Of a stretch of 55,815 nucleotides of DNA, positions 9,146 through 23,617 are shown piece by piece. The notes beneath the pieces were generated by a model that ran no database searches, had not been told where the DNA came from, and worked only from the letters and a program-made list of their open reading frames with translations. How positions within the stretch are numbered: the stretch's first letter is position 1; every line of letters begins with the position of its first letter. The translations under genes were made by a program, and so were the position numbers. Source of the DNA: Candidatus Rokuibacteriota bacterium. GTDB taxonomy: Bacteria > Methylomirabilota > Methylomirabilia > Rokubacteriales > CSP1-6. Where the stretch lies: NCBI GenBank assembly GCA_003221455.1, contig QHRX01000003.1:1-55815 (forward strand). The letters run 5' to 3'.

Positions 9146-9412
9146 TCAGTCCTCGATGATTCCGTAGACGATCGAGGTCTCCGGCGCGGCCTCCTCGCGC
9201 TTGTACAGCACCGTGTCGATCCGTCCCGAGCCGATCCACACGACTTCCCCATTGCCCCACAACCGCTCGCCGAGCACGCTCATGCGCTTGTCGACCCGCT
9301 CGCGGATGGTCGCCGGCTCGAGCATGCCCTCGTCGGACGTCGTGAACGAGGTCCATTCGGGCTTCTGTCCCATCTCCTCGGTCTTCCGATACGACACGAG
9401 ATACTTCGGCAT
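9146..9412 (-). CDS. Unknown 88-residue protein between carA and carB (orf88)
   Basis: An 88-residue soluble acidic/basic mixed protein of no family I recognise. It begins MPKYLVSYRKTEEMGQKPEW and ends SIVYGIIED. Its stop abuts the carB GTG with zero spacing and its ATG is 9 nt after the carA stop, so it must be co-transcribed and probably co-translated with both carbamoyl-phosphate synthase subunits. No transmembrane segment, Cys pair or nucleotide motif is seen. The alternating hydrophobic pattern (YLVSYRK, VVWIGSGRIDTVLYKRE, SIVYGII) suggests a small beta-rich or ferredoxin-like fold. A role in CPSase assembly or regulation is inference from position only. Confidence 0.8.
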   Translation of the reverse strand: MPKYLVSYRKTEEMGQKPEWTSFTTSDEGMLEPATIRERVDKRMSVLGERLWGNGEVVWIGSGRIDTVLYKREEAAPETSIVYGIIED

Positions 9413-9421
9413 ATGGCCGGA

Positions 9422-10555
<1,134 letters not shown>

Positions 10556-10616
10556 CGTCAATGCCCTCGGGCCCCGCCTCGCGGCGACCGCACCAGCGCC
10601 GCGCGCCACCCCGGAT

Positions 10617-11921
10617 TCATCGGCCCGGCTCGCCTCCGGCGGCGGCGCGCCAGACAATCCTACCCCCGACGATGGTCGCGACCGGAGCGCCGCGGACCCT
10701 CCACCCCCCGAAGGGCGTGTTCCGGCCCTTCGACCGAAACGTCGCGGGGTCGAGCGTGAGCTCCCGGTCGAGGTCCAGGATCGTGATGTCGGCCGGCGCC
10801 CCCGGCGCCAGCGTGCCGCCAGGGAGGCCGAGGAGGCGGGCGGGGCCGACCGACATGCGTGCGATCAGCGTACTCAGATCGAGGCGGCCCGGCCGCACGA
10901 GCCGGTCGAGCAGGACCGGGACGGCCGTCTCCAGCCCCACGACACCGTTGGCCGCGCCGTCGTACTCGCCCTCCTTCTCGCTCTGCGCGTGCGGCGCGTG
11001 GTCCGTCGCCACGCAGTCGATTGTGCCGTCGACGAGTCCCTCCACGAGGGCGTCCACGTCCCGCCGCGTCCGGAGCGGCGGGCTCATCTTCGTATTGGGA
11101 TCGTAGCCGCGGACCGCCTCGTCGGTCAGGACGAGGTGATGGGGGGCGACCTCCGCGGTCACCCGCGCGCCGCGCGCCTTGGCCTCCCGCACGAGCCGGA
11201 CGGCGCCGGCGGTCGAGAGGTGGGCGATATGGACGTGGGCGCCCGTGAGCTCGCCGAGCAGGATATCGCGCGCCACCATCGTGTCCTCGGCCGCCGCGGG
11301 GATGCCTCGGAAGCCGAGCTCGGTCGACACCGCCCCCTCGTTCATGCAGCCGCCGTGGCTCAGGTTCGTGTCCTCGGCGTGGCTGATCACGGGGCAGCCG
11401 AACGGCAGCGTATACTCCATCGCGCGGCGGTAGAGCTCGGCGTTCATCACGGGCCTCCCGTCGTCGGAGAACGCGACGCAGCCCGCCTCGGCCAGCTCGG
11501 CGAGCTCGGCCAGCTCCTTCCCGCCGAGCCCCCGGGTCACGGCACCGATTGGATAGACGCGGACCGCGCCCGCGGCACGCGCCTGGGCCAGGATGTAGTC
11601 CGTGACCGCGCGGGTGTCGTTGGCCGGCTCCGTGTTCGCCATGCAGCAGACGGCGGCGAAGCCGCCGGCGGCGGCGGCGCGGGTGCCGGTCTCGACCGTC
11701 TCCTTGTACTCGTGGCCGGGCTCGCGCAGGTGCACGTGCATGTCGATGAGCCCTGGGCAGACGACCTTGCCGCCCGCGTCGAGCACCTCGGCGCCGGCGA
11801 CGGTCCGCTCGAGCCGCGGGCCGCTGCGGGCGATCAGGCCGTCCTCGACGAGCAGGTCCTGCTGGAGGTCGGTGCCCGAGGCGGGATCGATCACCCGGCC
11901 GTTCCGGATGAGGAGCTTCAT
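10617..11921 (-). CDS. pyrC: Dihydroorotase, class I
   Basis: Cyclises carbamoyl-aspartate to dihydroorotate. This 434-residue amidohydrolase has the metal site [10 protein letters not shown] (about 60-69), SHAED and HIAHLST metal His motifs, and the catalytic [10 protein letters not shown] Asp. The length and the [16 protein letters not shown] start match the class-I (Bacillus/Aquifex-like) enzyme rather than the E. coli class II type. The ATG overlaps the pyrB stop (ATGA). In class-I organisms this protein often associates with aspartate transcarbamoylase, and pyrB is the adjacent gene. Confidence 0.95.
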   Translation of the reverse strand: MKLLIRNGRVIDPASGTDLQQDLLVEDGLIARSGPRLERTVAGAEVLDAGGKVVCPGLIDMHVHLREPGHEYKETVETGTRAAAAGGFAAVCCMANTEPANDTRAVTDYILAQARAAGAVRVYPIGAVTRGLGGKELAELAELAEAGCVAFSDDGRPVMNAELYRRAMEYTLPFGCPVISHAEDTNLSHGGCMNEGAVSTELGFRGIPAAAEDTMVARDILLGELTGAHVHIAHLSTAGAVRLVREAKARGARVTAEVAPHHLVLTDEAVRGYDPNTKMSPPLRTRRDVDALVEGLVDGTIDCVATDHAPHAQSEKEGEYDGAANGVVGLETAVPVLLDRLVRPGRLDLSTLIARMSVGPARLLGLPGGTLAPGAPADITILDLDRELTLDPATFRSKGRNTPFGGWRVRGAPVATIVGGRIVWRAAAGGEPGR

Positions 11922-12859
11922 GGCGCCTCCTGCGAGGCCTTGGCCCCGGCGAGGAGAAAGAGCGCCGCCATCCGGACGGCGACGCCGTTCTGGGTCTGCT
12001 CGAGGATGACCGAGTAGGGGCCGTCCGCGACCTCCGGCGAGAGCTCGATGCCGCGGTTCACGGGGCCGGGGTGCATGATGACGACATCCGACCGCGCGCT
12101 CGCCCGGAGCCTGTCGAGCGTCAGCCCCCAGTAGCGCGCGTACTCGCGGAGCGAGGGGATCAGCCCGGCGCTCATGCGCTCGTGCTGAAGGCGAAGCATC
12201 ATGATCACGTCGACGTCGCGGATCGCGTCCTCGAGCCGGTGGCTCACCTTGACGCCGAGCTCCTGGACCTGGGGCGGGATGAGCGTCGGCGGCCCCGCCA
12301 CGGTGACCGTCATGCCGAGCTTACGCATGCCGTAGATGTTGGAGCGTGCCACCCGGCTGTGCGCGACGTCGCCGACGATGGCGACCTGGAGCCCCTCGAG
12401 ATGCCCCTTCCGTTCGCGGATGGTCAGCAGGTCGAGGAGGGCCTGGGTCGGGTGCTCGTGGGCGCCGTCGCCCGCGTTGACGACCGAGCAGCGGAGCGTC
12501 CGGGCGAGCAGCTCGGCCGCGCCGGCAGACGAGTGCCGCACGACGACGACGTCCGGGCGCATGGCCTCGATGTTCCGCGCGGTATCGAGCAGCGTCTCGC
12601 CCTTCCCCGCGCTCGACGTCGAGACCGAGAAGTTGATCACGTCGGCGGAGAGCCACTTCCCCGCGATCTCGAAGGACGTGCGCGTCCGGGTCGAGGGCTC
12701 GTAGAAGAGGTTGACGATGGTCTTGCCTCGGAGGGTCGGGACCTTCTTAATTTCGCGCGTCCCGATCTCGCGCAGCGAGGCGGCGGTGTCGATGAGCAGC
12801 GTGATCTCGGCGGGGTCCAGCTCGCGGATCCCGAGCAGGTCCTTACGCTTCCAGGCCAT
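11918..12859 (-). CDS. pyrB: Aspartate carbamoyltransferase catalytic subunit
   Basis: Transfers the carbamoyl group to aspartate. The 313-residue protein has the carbamoyl-phosphate site [11 protein letters not shown] (about 54-64), the [11 protein letters not shown] loop, and the aspartate-binding MMLRLQHER region with HPGPVNRG near the C-terminus. No pyrI regulatory chain is encoded nearby, so control probably rests on PyrR at the RNA level rather than on ATCase allostery. It starts 2 nt after the pyrR stop. Confidence 0.96.
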   Translation of the reverse strand: MAWKRKDLLGIRELDPAEITLLIDTAASLREIGTREIKKVPTLRGKTIVNLFYEPSTRTRTSFEIAGKWLSADVINFSVSTSSAGKGETLLDTARNIEAMRPDVVVVRHSSAGAAELLARTLRCSVVNAGDGAHEHPTQALLDLLTIRERKGHLEGLQVAIVGDVAHSRVARSNIYGMRKLGMTVTVAGPPTLIPPQVQELGVKVSHRLEDAIRDVDVIMMLRLQHERMSAGLIPSLREYARYWGLTLDRLRASARSDVVIMHPGPVNRGIELSPEVADGPYSVILEQTQNGVAVRMAALFLLAGAKASQEAP

Positions 12860-12861
12860 CG

Positions 12862-13605
<744 letters not shown>

Positions 13606-13692
13606 TCAGAAACCCGCCGACACGGGCGTCGGCGCGCTCGGCGCCCCTCGAGGATCGGCTCCCGCTCCGGCCCGCAGCGGAGGAGGGGAGAG

Positions 13693-13720
13693 CCGTCCCG
13701 GTCGAGGCGGGCCGGGACGG
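13693..13720. terminator. Strong hairpin between ntrX and the pyr promoter
   Basis: CCGTCCCGG (13693-13701) and CCGGGACGG (13712-13720) make a perfect 9-bp G+C-rich stem with a 10-nt loop, 65 nt past the ntrX stop. There is no T-run. The probable role is to end the ntrYX transcript before the pyr promoter. The rest of 13572-13785 shows no gene. Confidence 0.5.
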
Positions 13721-13785
13721 TCTCGGGCCGCCGGCCGTCGCCGCCGTCAGGCTCGTCCCGCGTCATGCAGCGTCCGGATCCGGAT

Positions 13786-15144
<1,359 letters not shown>

Positions 15145-15150
15145 GCGGGA

Positions 15151-17391
15151 CTAGGTGGCGACGGGCGCCACGGCGGGGAGGGCCGCCGTCGGCAGCTCGA
15201 CCACGAAGCGACTGCCACGGGGCGGGTTGTCGTCGACCCAGATCGTCCCGCCGTGGTCCGCGACGATCTGGTGCACGATGGAGAGGCCGAGACCCATCCC
15301 AGTCGCCTTCGTCGAGAAGTACGGGAGGAAGAGCTTTTCCTTGTCCTCGGGCGCGATGCCGGCGCCATCATCGGTGACGGAGAGGCGCACGCGCCCCGTC
15401 TCCGGCGAAAACGCGAGCTCGACCGCGACCGCTCCCTCGCCTTCGACCGCCTCCACCGCGTTCTCGACCAGGTTCAGGGCGGCGCGCTTGATCTGGTCCG
15501 GGTCCACCGTCAGGAGCGGCAGGTCGGGGGCGCAGCGGGTTGTCAGCGAGATCCCGGGATGCGATTCGCGGTAGAGGCTCACGACGCCTTCGACCAGCGC
15601 CCTGAGATCAGTCGGCTTCGGCGTCAGCGCCGGCATCCGGGCGAACCGCGAGAACTCGTCCACGAGGCGCTTGAGCCCCTCGACCTCCTGGATGATCGTC
15701 GCGGTGCACTCCTCGAGCAGGCGCTTCTCGTCCTCGGCGCGGCTGGCGAACCGGCGGCGCAGGCGCTGGGCGGAGAGTTGGATCGGCGTGAGCGGGTTCT
15801 TGATCTCGTGCGCGATGCGCTGGGCGACCTCGCGCCACGCGGCCAGGCGCTGCGCGCGGAGCAGCTCGGTCAGATCGTCGAAGACGAAGACGAGGCCCGC
15901 GTACTCGCCGTCGGGGCCGCGCAGCGCCGTCGCCGACGCGAGCAGGGTCGTGGCGGCGCCGCCCCGCCGGAGGTGGAGCTCGCGCTCGATGGTCTCCCCC
16001 TTGCCGCGGCCGAGTCGCGTGGTGAGGGCGACGATGTCGTCGAAGTCGTGACCGGCGAAGACCTCCCGGAGCGGCTGGCCGGGGCTCGCCGCCGCCGGCA
16101 GGCCGAGCATGCGGGCGGCGGCCCGGTTCATCGTCGTGAGACGGCCCGTGACGTCGAAGGAGACGACCCCCGTGGCGACCGCCTCGAGGACCGTCTCCGT
16201 GTAGCGGCGGCGCCCCTCGAGTTCGGCGTGCTTGGCCTGGAGGTCGAGGTAGGCGGCCTCGAGCCGCGTCTTCGACTGCGCGAGATCGGCGGTCATCCGG
16301 TTGAACGAGTCGACGAGGATGCCGATCTCGTCGTCCGCGCGCGCCTGCACGCGGTAGCTCAGGTTGCCGGCCGCCACCTCCCGCGTGCCCTGGGCGAGCT
16401 GCTCGATCGGCACCGTGATGCCGCGGGCGAGGTAGAGGCCGAACCACGTGAACGAGAAGACGATGATCAGCGTCATCAGGAGGAACATCAAGATGTAGAT
16501 GCCCTTGATCGGGTTCTTCAGGAGCTTGAGCTGCTTGTACTCGGTAAAGGCCTGGGAGATCCCGCGGACCTTGGCCTCGAGGCGCTCGGCCACGTGGGTG
16601 GCGGCGACCACGGCGCCGATCACGTGGCGACCGGGCTCGCCCGCCGGCACCGACCACACCGGGGTGACGGCCTGGATGAGGTCGCCGGCCTGGATCTCCC
16701 GTACCGTCGTCACCTCCTGGCCGTCGAGGCCCTGGCGCACCAGCCGCGCGCTGATCTCCGCGGTGGGCAGGTCGCCGAGGACCGGGTCCTTGACGTGCAC
16801 GAGGTCGTGGCCGCCGGTGTTGAAGACGGTCAGCGCGCTGAGGCCGAGCTGCTCCTGCTGCTCGACGAGGTAGGCCGCCAGCGCCACGCGCCGGTCCTCG
16901 GCGAGCAGGCCGTCGCGGGCGATCGCCCGGGCCACGTGCTGGCCGTGCCGGAGCGCCGTCGCCTCCAGGTTCTGGTAGTACGTCTGCGCCACGGACAGCG
17001 CCTGGTCGAGCGGGCGCTCGACCTGGGGCTTGAACCAGCCCTCGATCGAGGTGTTGATGAAGTTCGACGCGATGATGAAGATCAGGATCGCGGGCGCCAG
17101 CGCCAGGAGCAGGAACGCGAGGACCAGCTTGGCCTTAAACCTCGACCCGATGACCTTCTGACGGCGCTCGAAGGAGAGCTTGACCAGGTTCCGGAAGAGG
17201 AGGACGAGCAGCAGGAGGAAGACGATCAGGTTCAGGTTGAAGAGGGCGAAGACCACGATGGTCGAGGCGACCGGGATGTCGGGTGTGCGAATGCCGAACT
17301 CGAACGCGGTGGCGACGACGAGCAGGATGAGGAACCCGCAGATGACGATCAGGTTCCGCTTGCGTCGGTCCTGGTCGCTCAGGAGCGGCAT
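15151..17391 (-). CDS. ntrY: NtrY-like membrane sensor histidine kinase
   Basis: A 746-residue kinase. The N-terminus has several membrane helices (about 12-32, 40-65 and 88-112), an extracytoplasmic sensing segment (about 115-290) and a further helix near 300-320. A HAMP domain follows (about 320-375), then PAS (380-490), HisKA with the phospho-His in RIAHEIKNPLTP (about 510-575) and HATPase_c (about 615-735) with NLVENAVEAV, DDGAGI and GMGLGLSIV. All catalytic boxes are intact. NtrYX controls nitrogen and redox/envelope responses in proteobacteria. What it senses here is unknown. Confidence 0.92.
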   Translation of the reverse strand: MPLLSDQDRRKRNLIVICGFLILLVVATAFEFGIRTPDIPVASTIVVFALFNLNLIVFLLLLVLLFRNLVKLSFERRQKVIGSRFKAKLVLAFLLLALAPAILIFIIASNFINTSIEGWFKPQVERPLDQALSVAQTYYQNLEATALRHGQHVARAIARDGLLAEDRRVALAAYLVEQQEQLGLSALTVFNTGGHDLVHVKDPVLGDLPTAEISARLVRQGLDGQEVTTVREIQAGDLIQAVTPVWSVPAGEPGRHVIGAVVAATHVAERLEAKVRGISQAFTEYKQLKLLKNPIKGIYILMFLLMTLIIVFSFTWFGLYLARGITVPIEQLAQGTREVAAGNLSYRVQARADDEIGILVDSFNRMTADLAQSKTRLEAAYLDLQAKHAELEGRRRYTETVLEAVATGVVSFDVTGRLTTMNRAAARMLGLPAAASPGQPLREVFAGHDFDDIVALTTRLGRGKGETIERELHLRRGGAATTLLASATALRGPDGEYAGLVFVFDDLTELLRAQRLAAWREVAQRIAHEIKNPLTPIQLSAQRLRRRFASRAEDEKRLLEECTATIIQEVEGLKRLVDEFSRFARMPALTPKPTDLRALVEGVVSLYRESHPGISLTTRCAPDLPLLTVDPDQIKRAALNLVENAVEAVEGEGAVAVELAFSPETGRVRLSVTDDGAGIAPEDKEKLFLPYFSTKATGMGLGLSIVHQIVADHGGTIWVDDNPPRGSRFVVELPTAALPAVAPVAT

Positions 17392-17392
17392 C

Positions 17393-17968
17393 TCACTGGG
17401 TCCGGCTCACCGTGAGCAGGGACGACGTCACCCAGGGGGTCTCGTCGGCCTCGCCCGACAGGCGCGTCAAGAGGGTGTTGGCCCGGCCGTTGAGGGCGGC
17501 TTCCGCGTGGACCCGCACGTAGAACAGCGCGGTCGGCTGGAGCTCCGTCGCCGGTAGGAGCTTGAGCCCCCGTAGCTCGGAGAGCACCCGCTGGGCATCC
17601 CGGAGCTCGCGCGAGGTATAGGGCTCGCGGGTCTCGCCGCTGAGCGACGCGACCTTGAATTCCTTCGTGAGCACGTTGTAGAGGAGCTGGCGCTCGATCA
17701 TCCGGGCCTTGAGGAGGCGATCCGGCCACAACCGTCGGTACTGCCAGAGCTCTACGGTGAAGCGCACGTTGGTGGGGATGCCGCTCTTGATACTCTCGGT
17801 GAACCCGGGCGGGATGGCTCCCAGCACCGCGACCTGGACCGTCACGTCGGAGTCGTTCAGGTAGACGGAAAGATTGCTGATCGTGAGCTCGGCCGATCCG
17901 GGTCCGATGGTTCCCGCGACCAGCAGCACCGTCAGGGAAAGGCTGAGGACGGGAGGAGGCACGCGCAT
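17393..17968 (-). CDS. DUF4390 secreted/periplasmic protein upstream of ntrYX
   Basis: A 191-residue protein with a Sec-type signal peptide (hydrophobic residues about 7-22, then GSA cleavage-like end). The mature part has the DUF4390 pattern: LTISNLSVYLNDSDVTV, a beta-rich core with FTVELWQYRRLWPDRLL, and a C-terminal WVTSSLLTVSRTQ. DUF4390 genes often sit directly before ntrY, and this one ends 1 nt before the ntrY ATG. A role as extracytoplasmic partner of NtrY is inference from this conserved order. It has its own promoter within an inverted repeat at 17968-17996. Confidence 0.85.
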   Translation of the reverse strand: MRVPPPVLSLSLTVLLVAGTIGPGSAELTISNLSVYLNDSDVTVQVAVLGAIPPGFTESIKSGIPTNVRFTVELWQYRRLWPDRLLKARMIERQLLYNVLTKEFKVASLSGETREPYTSRELRDAQRVLSELRGLKLLPATELQPTALFYVRVHAEAALNGRANTLLTRLSGEADETPWVTSSLLTVSRTQ

Positions 17969-17996
17969 ACCGACGCCGCATTATAGCGCGTCGGTA
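17968..17996 (-). promoter_or_regulatory. ntrYX-operon promoter inside a 9-bp inverted repeat
   Basis: TACCGACGC (17968-17976) and GCGTCGGTA (17988-17996) are perfect inverted repeats separated by 11 bp. The minus-strand -10 hexamer TATAAT (17985-17980) sits in the centre. The left arm reaches the first base of the DUF4390 start codon. A bound dimer would cover the -10 box and start site, so repression, perhaps autogenous by NtrX, is likely. No -35 match is seen. Confidence 0.65.
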
Positions 17997-18079
17997 GCGG
18001 GGGACCGCCGCGGCCCGGCCGCCGGTCGGGCGGTCGAGGGCGCCCGAGGGGGACGCGTCGCGGACGGGACGGGCCCGCC

Positions 18080-18985
18080 CTAGAGCGCCGCGACGCCGGG
18101 GGCGGGCCGCAGAGCGGCCGGGAGCGGGACCAGTTCCCGCACGGAGCATGCGGCGATCCGCGGCGCGCCGTGGGCACGCTCGATCGCGGTGACCAGCGCG
18201 AAGTTGAGGGCGTGGCCGGCGTTGCGCGCGATGACGTGGCCGAGGACCGGCCGGCCCAGCAGCGCGAGGTCGCCGATCAGGTCGAGAACCTTGTGACGGA
18301 CGAACTCGTCGCGGTAGCGGAGCTCGTTCAGGACGCCGCGCTTGCCGACGACGATCGCGTTGTCGAGCGAGCCGCCCTGCGCGAGGCCGTTCTTCCTGAG
18401 ATTCCCCACGTCCTTCAGGAACCCGTAGGTGCGGGCGGGGGCGACCTCCTCGACGAACACGTGCTCCGTCGGTTCGCACGAGACCGCCTGCGTGCCGACC
18501 ACGGGATGGGTGCTGTCGAGCGTGTAGCTGATGCGAAAGACATCGCAGGGGACGATCTGGAGCCAGCGGGCATCGGTGCCGACCCGGATGGGCCGGTCGA
18601 TGACGAGCGGCTGCCGACGGGCCGCCAAGGTCGTGCGGCCGGCCGAGTAGAGCAGCGCGACGAAGGGCCGCGCGCTGCCGTCGACCGCCGGGATCTCGGT
18701 CCCATCGACCCCTACCTCGAGGTTGTCGAGCCCGAGGCCGGCCGCCGCAGCCATCAGGTGCTCGACCGTCTGGACCCGTGTTCCGTTGACGCCGAGAGTG
18801 GTCGCGTAGTGGGAGTCCACCACGCTCGAGGCGAGCGCGGGGATCGACGCCTGATGACCGGCGACGCGGAAGACGATACCGCTATTGGCGCGGGCGGGAG
18901 ATACGGTGATCCGCGCGGCTCGCCCCGAGTGCAGCCCGATCCCGTCCAGGGCGACCCGCTTCGTGATCGTCTGCTGGAAGTTCAT
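18080..18985 (-). CDS. lpxC: UDP-3-O-acyl-N-acetylglucosamine deacetylase
   Basis: Zinc enzyme for the committed step of lipid A synthesis, so this organism makes LPS. In 301 residues the Zn ligands are seen as VEHLMAA (His near 78) and RHKVLDLIGD (His and Asp near 232-236), with the HALNFAL catalytic His segment near 258. The start MNFQQTITKRVALDGIGLHSG is standard. A 150-nt gap upstream separates it from rsmE, so it is probably transcribed alone. Confidence 0.95.
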   Translation of the reverse strand: MNFQQTITKRVALDGIGLHSGRAARITVSPARANSGIVFRVAGHQASIPALASSVVDSHYATTLGVNGTRVQTVEHLMAAAAGLGLDNLEVGVDGTEIPAVDGSARPFVALLYSAGRTTLAARRQPLVIDRPIRVGTDARWLQIVPCDVFRISYTLDSTHPVVGTQAVSCEPTEHVFVEEVAPARTYGFLKDVGNLRKNGLAQGGSLDNAIVVGKRGVLNELRYRDEFVRHKVLDLIGDLALLGRPVLGHVIARNAGHALNFALVTAIERAHGAPRIAACSVRELVPLPAALRPAPGVAAL

Positions 18986-19052
18986 TGGCCTGGGTGGGTA
19001 TCAAGCAAGCGGGATGCCACTCTGGCGAGAAGCGGGATTTGCTCTATCTTTC

Positions 19053-19067
19053 CTCACGTTTCGTGAG
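19053..19067. promoter_or_regulatory. Palindrome upstream of lpxC
   Basis: CTCACG-TTT-CGTGAG is a perfect 6-bp inverted repeat with a 3-bp centre, 68 nt upstream of the lpxC ATG, in the rsmE-lpxC gap. It could be an operator or a weak transcript-end hairpin. No T-run follows on the minus strand. Confidence 0.35.
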
Positions 19068-19135
19068 AGGCGGGGCCAACTCTCAGTCGGCCATGTTCCA
19101 GGAATGACACACGGGATCGACCCGCTCGTCTCCTT

Positions 19136-19899
19136 TTAGAGACGACTTGGCGCCCGGCGGCCCAGGTCACCCAGGCGAGACTGAAGAACGGCCACGATCG
19201 CCGGTCCGGCCGTCTCGGTCCTGAGGACCCGGGGACCGAGGCTCGCCGAGAGAAAGCCGTGGGCGACCGAGAGCTCGACCTCGGGGGCCGCCAGCCCTCC
19301 CTCGGGTCCGACCAGCACGATGGCAGCGGAGACCGGGCCGCCGAGCTCGGCCAGCACGGTCCCGAGACCGCGGCCCTCCCCCTCCCAGAGGCAGAGGCGG
19401 AGGCCCCCCGCGGGCAGGTCAGCGAGGAACTCGGTCAGGGGTCGGGGCGGCTCGACCGGCGGGATCACCGCGCGGCCGCACTGCTTTGCCGCCTCCGTGG
19501 CGACCCGTTGCCAGCGCCGCACCCGCTCGCCCCAGCGCGCGGCCTCGAGGCGCACGACCGTCCGCTCGGTAAGGACGGGGGCGATCCGCGCGACCCCGAG
19601 CTCGGTGGCGGCACGGATGATCGTCTCGAGCTTGTGGCCCTTCGGCACCCCCTGGGCCAGCGTGATTGCGAGCGGGGACTCGGCGGCGCTCCGCGTCGCG
19701 GACAGGACGGTGCCGACCGCGGCGTCGGCAGTCACGCGCTCCAGGCGCACCGTGTACTGGCGCCCGCTGCCGTCGACGGCGGCGACGAGATCGCCGGGGA
19801 CCAGGCGCAGAGTTCGCGCCATGTGCCGTGCCTCCTCGGCCTCGAATGTGAGGCGGGTGCCCTCGACCGCGTCGGGGCGAACGTGGAAGCGGCGGAGGG

Positions 19900-19903
<4 letters not shown>
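19136..19903 (-). CDS. rsmE: 16S rRNA (uracil-1498-N3)-methyltransferase
   Basis: SPOUT-class methyltransferase that modifies U1498 of 16S rRNA. The 255-residue protein has an N-terminal PUA-like domain (MTLRRFHVRPDAV onward) and the C-terminal knot motifs LVGPEGGLAAPEVE and LGPRVLRTETA, which bind SAM. The start GTG at 19903 overlaps the prmA stop (GTGA). The frame stays open upstream over prmA only as a high-GC artefact. The dnaJ-prmA-rsmE order is widely conserved. Confidence 0.95.
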
Positions 19904-22001
<2,098 letters not shown>

Positions 22002-22547
22002 CTAGGCGTCCCCGCCGGGCGCCACCGCCACGGCGACCAGCGCCGGCCGTAGGACGCGCCCGTGGAGCAGGTAGCCCCGTGCCGTCTCGCCGACGACGGT
22101 GTTCTCGGGCTCGGTCGAGCTGATCACCTGCGACACGGCCTCGTGGCGCGCGGGATCGAAGGTAGCGCCGAGGGCCGAGTAGCGCTCGAGGCCGAACTTC
22201 TCGAGCACCTTCAAGAGCTCGCGCTGGATCAGCTCGATCCCCGCGAGCATCGAGGCGGCCTCGCCGCGCTGGCGGGCGGCGTCGAGCGCCCTGTCGAAGT
22301 TGTCGAGCACCGGCAGCAGGTCGCGGATCAGCGATTCGTTCGCGTAGCGGAGGTACTCGTCGCGCTCGCGCTGCGCCCGCCGCTTCACGTTCTCGACCTC
22401 GGCGAGCGCGCGCAGGTAGCGGTCGTGCTTCTCGTCCAGCTCCCGACGGAGCTGCTCGACGCCCGCCGCGGGCCCCTCCCCGGGCGCGCGCCCGGGGTCG
22501 GTCTCCCTCGGGGCGGATTCGGAGACTGAGGGCCGCTCGTCTTTCAT
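22002..22547 (-). CDS. grpE: Nucleotide exchange factor GrpE
   Basis: Releases ADP from DnaK. The 181-residue protein has a charged disordered N-terminus, a long coiled-coil helix (about 30-85, RRELDEKHDRYLRALAEVENVKRRAQRE) and the C-terminal beta domain (FDPARHEAVSQV, TVVGETARGYLLHGRVLRPALVAVA). It carries its own perfect extended -10 (TGC-TATAAT) ending 10 nt before the ATG and no ribosome site, so its mRNA may be leaderless. No CIRCE element is visible. Confidence 0.95.
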   Translation of the reverse strand: MKDERPSVSESAPRETDPGRAPGEGPAAGVEQLRRELDEKHDRYLRALAEVENVKRRAQRERDEYLRYANESLIRDLLPVLDNFDRALDAARQRGEAASMLAGIELIQRELLKVLEKFGLERYSALGATFDPARHEAVSQVISSTEPENTVVGETARGYLLHGRVLRPALVAVAVAPGGDA

Positions 22548-22557
22548 GGCATCAAAA

Positions 22558-22566
22558 ATTATAGCA
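22558..22566 (-). promoter_or_regulatory. Extended -10 promoter of grpE
   Basis: TGC followed by TATAAT on the minus strand (22566-22558), with CTGACG 16 bp upstream as a fair -35. The predicted start at about 22551 leaves only a few nt before the grpE ATG. No CIRCE repeat overlaps it. Confidence 0.65.
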
Positions 22567-22581
22567 GGCCGGGTGGGGGCG

Positions 22582-23601
22582 TCAGGACGGCAGGTAGAGG
22601 TCGCGCCGGACGCGGGACAGGCGCTCGCTCATCTGAAGCGCCGCGTCCTCCACGATCGAGATGACCTGCGGGTAGCGCATGCGCCGGGGCCCCACGATCC
22701 CCAGAATACCGAGAACCTGGTCGCGGTACGAGTACGTGGAGGTGACCAGCGTGCAGTCCTGCAGCTCGGCGACGGGATTCTCCTCACCGATCGTCACCTG
22801 CAGCCCGCCCCACCGGGAGAGGTTCGACAGGAGCTCGATCAGGTGGTCCTTGTCCTCGAAGGTCCGGAGCATCTGGCGCACGGCGCCGATGTCCAAGAAT
22901 TCGGGTTGCTCGAGCATGTTGATCGCGCCCTTGACGTAGAGGGTGCGGTCGCGCAAGAGGTCGAGGATCTGCTCGACGAGCGCGCCGACGCGCGTCCGCA
23001 GGGGGTCGAGCGGATCGGCGGGCGCCGCCCAGTCGTCGAGGACGGTCTGGACGCTCTTGCCGCGGACGCGCCGCGTGATCTCGCGGCCGATCTCGCGCAG
23101 GTCTTCGGAGGCGACGCTCGGCGGCAGGCGGAGGGCGCGGGCCGTGAGCCAGCCCGCCTCGGTGGCGATCACGGCCAGCACCCGATCGTCCTCGAGCGGG
23201 ATTAGCTCGACGCGGTCGAGCGCCGTGTGCTTGAGGGGGGGTGCGAGGAGCAGGCCCGTGAAGCGACTCGTCTCCGAGAGGTGGGCCGTCGTCTGCTCCA
23301 TGAGGCGGTCGATGCCGTCGCGGTCCTCCCGCGGCTGTGCGTCGCGGGGCGGGGTGGGCGCCGGCGACGGAAACGAGTCGACGTAGAAGCGATAGGCCTT
23401 GTCGGTGGGGACCCGGCCGGCCGACGAATGGGGCTGTGACAGGTACCCCATCTCCTCGAGGTCGGCCATGGTGTTCCGGATCGTGGCCGGCGAGAGGTTC
23501 GGCATGTGGCGCTTGGCGAGCGCCCGCGAGCCGACGGGCTCCGCCGAGTCGATGTACTCGCGAATGACCGCGATCAGGATCTCCCGGTGTCGGGCGTCCA
23601 T
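22582..23601 (-). CDS. hrcA: Heat-inducible transcription repressor HrcA
   Basis: Represses chaperone genes by binding CIRCE. In 339 residues the N-terminal winged helix (about 1-75) contains SPATIRNTMADLEEMGYL and SAGRVPTDKAYR. The central GAF-like and C-terminal blocks include ARVGPRRMRYP-type sequence (LGIVGPRRMRYPQVISIVED). The ATG at 23601 (MDARHREILIAVI) follows AGGTGG and clears the hemW stop. The frame stays open upstream to 23640 but that would overlap hemW. The target operators are not in this window. Confidence 0.93.
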   Translation of the reverse strand: MDARHREILIAVIREYIDSAEPVGSRALAKRHMPNLSPATIRNTMADLEEMGYLSQPHSSAGRVPTDKAYRFYVDSFPSPAPTPPRDAQPREDRDGIDRLMEQTTAHLSETSRFTGLLLAPPLKHTALDRVELIPLEDDRVLAVIATEAGWLTARALRLPPSVASEDLREIGREITRRVRGKSVQTVLDDWAAPADPLDPLRTRVGALVEQILDLLRDRTLYVKGAINMLEQPEFLDIGAVRQMLRTFEDKDHLIELLSNLSRWGGLQVTIGEENPVAELQDCTLVTSTYSYRDQVLGILGIVGPRRMRYPQVISIVEDAALQMSERLSRVRRDLYLPS

Positions 23602-23617
23602 AACCACCTGATTCCTA

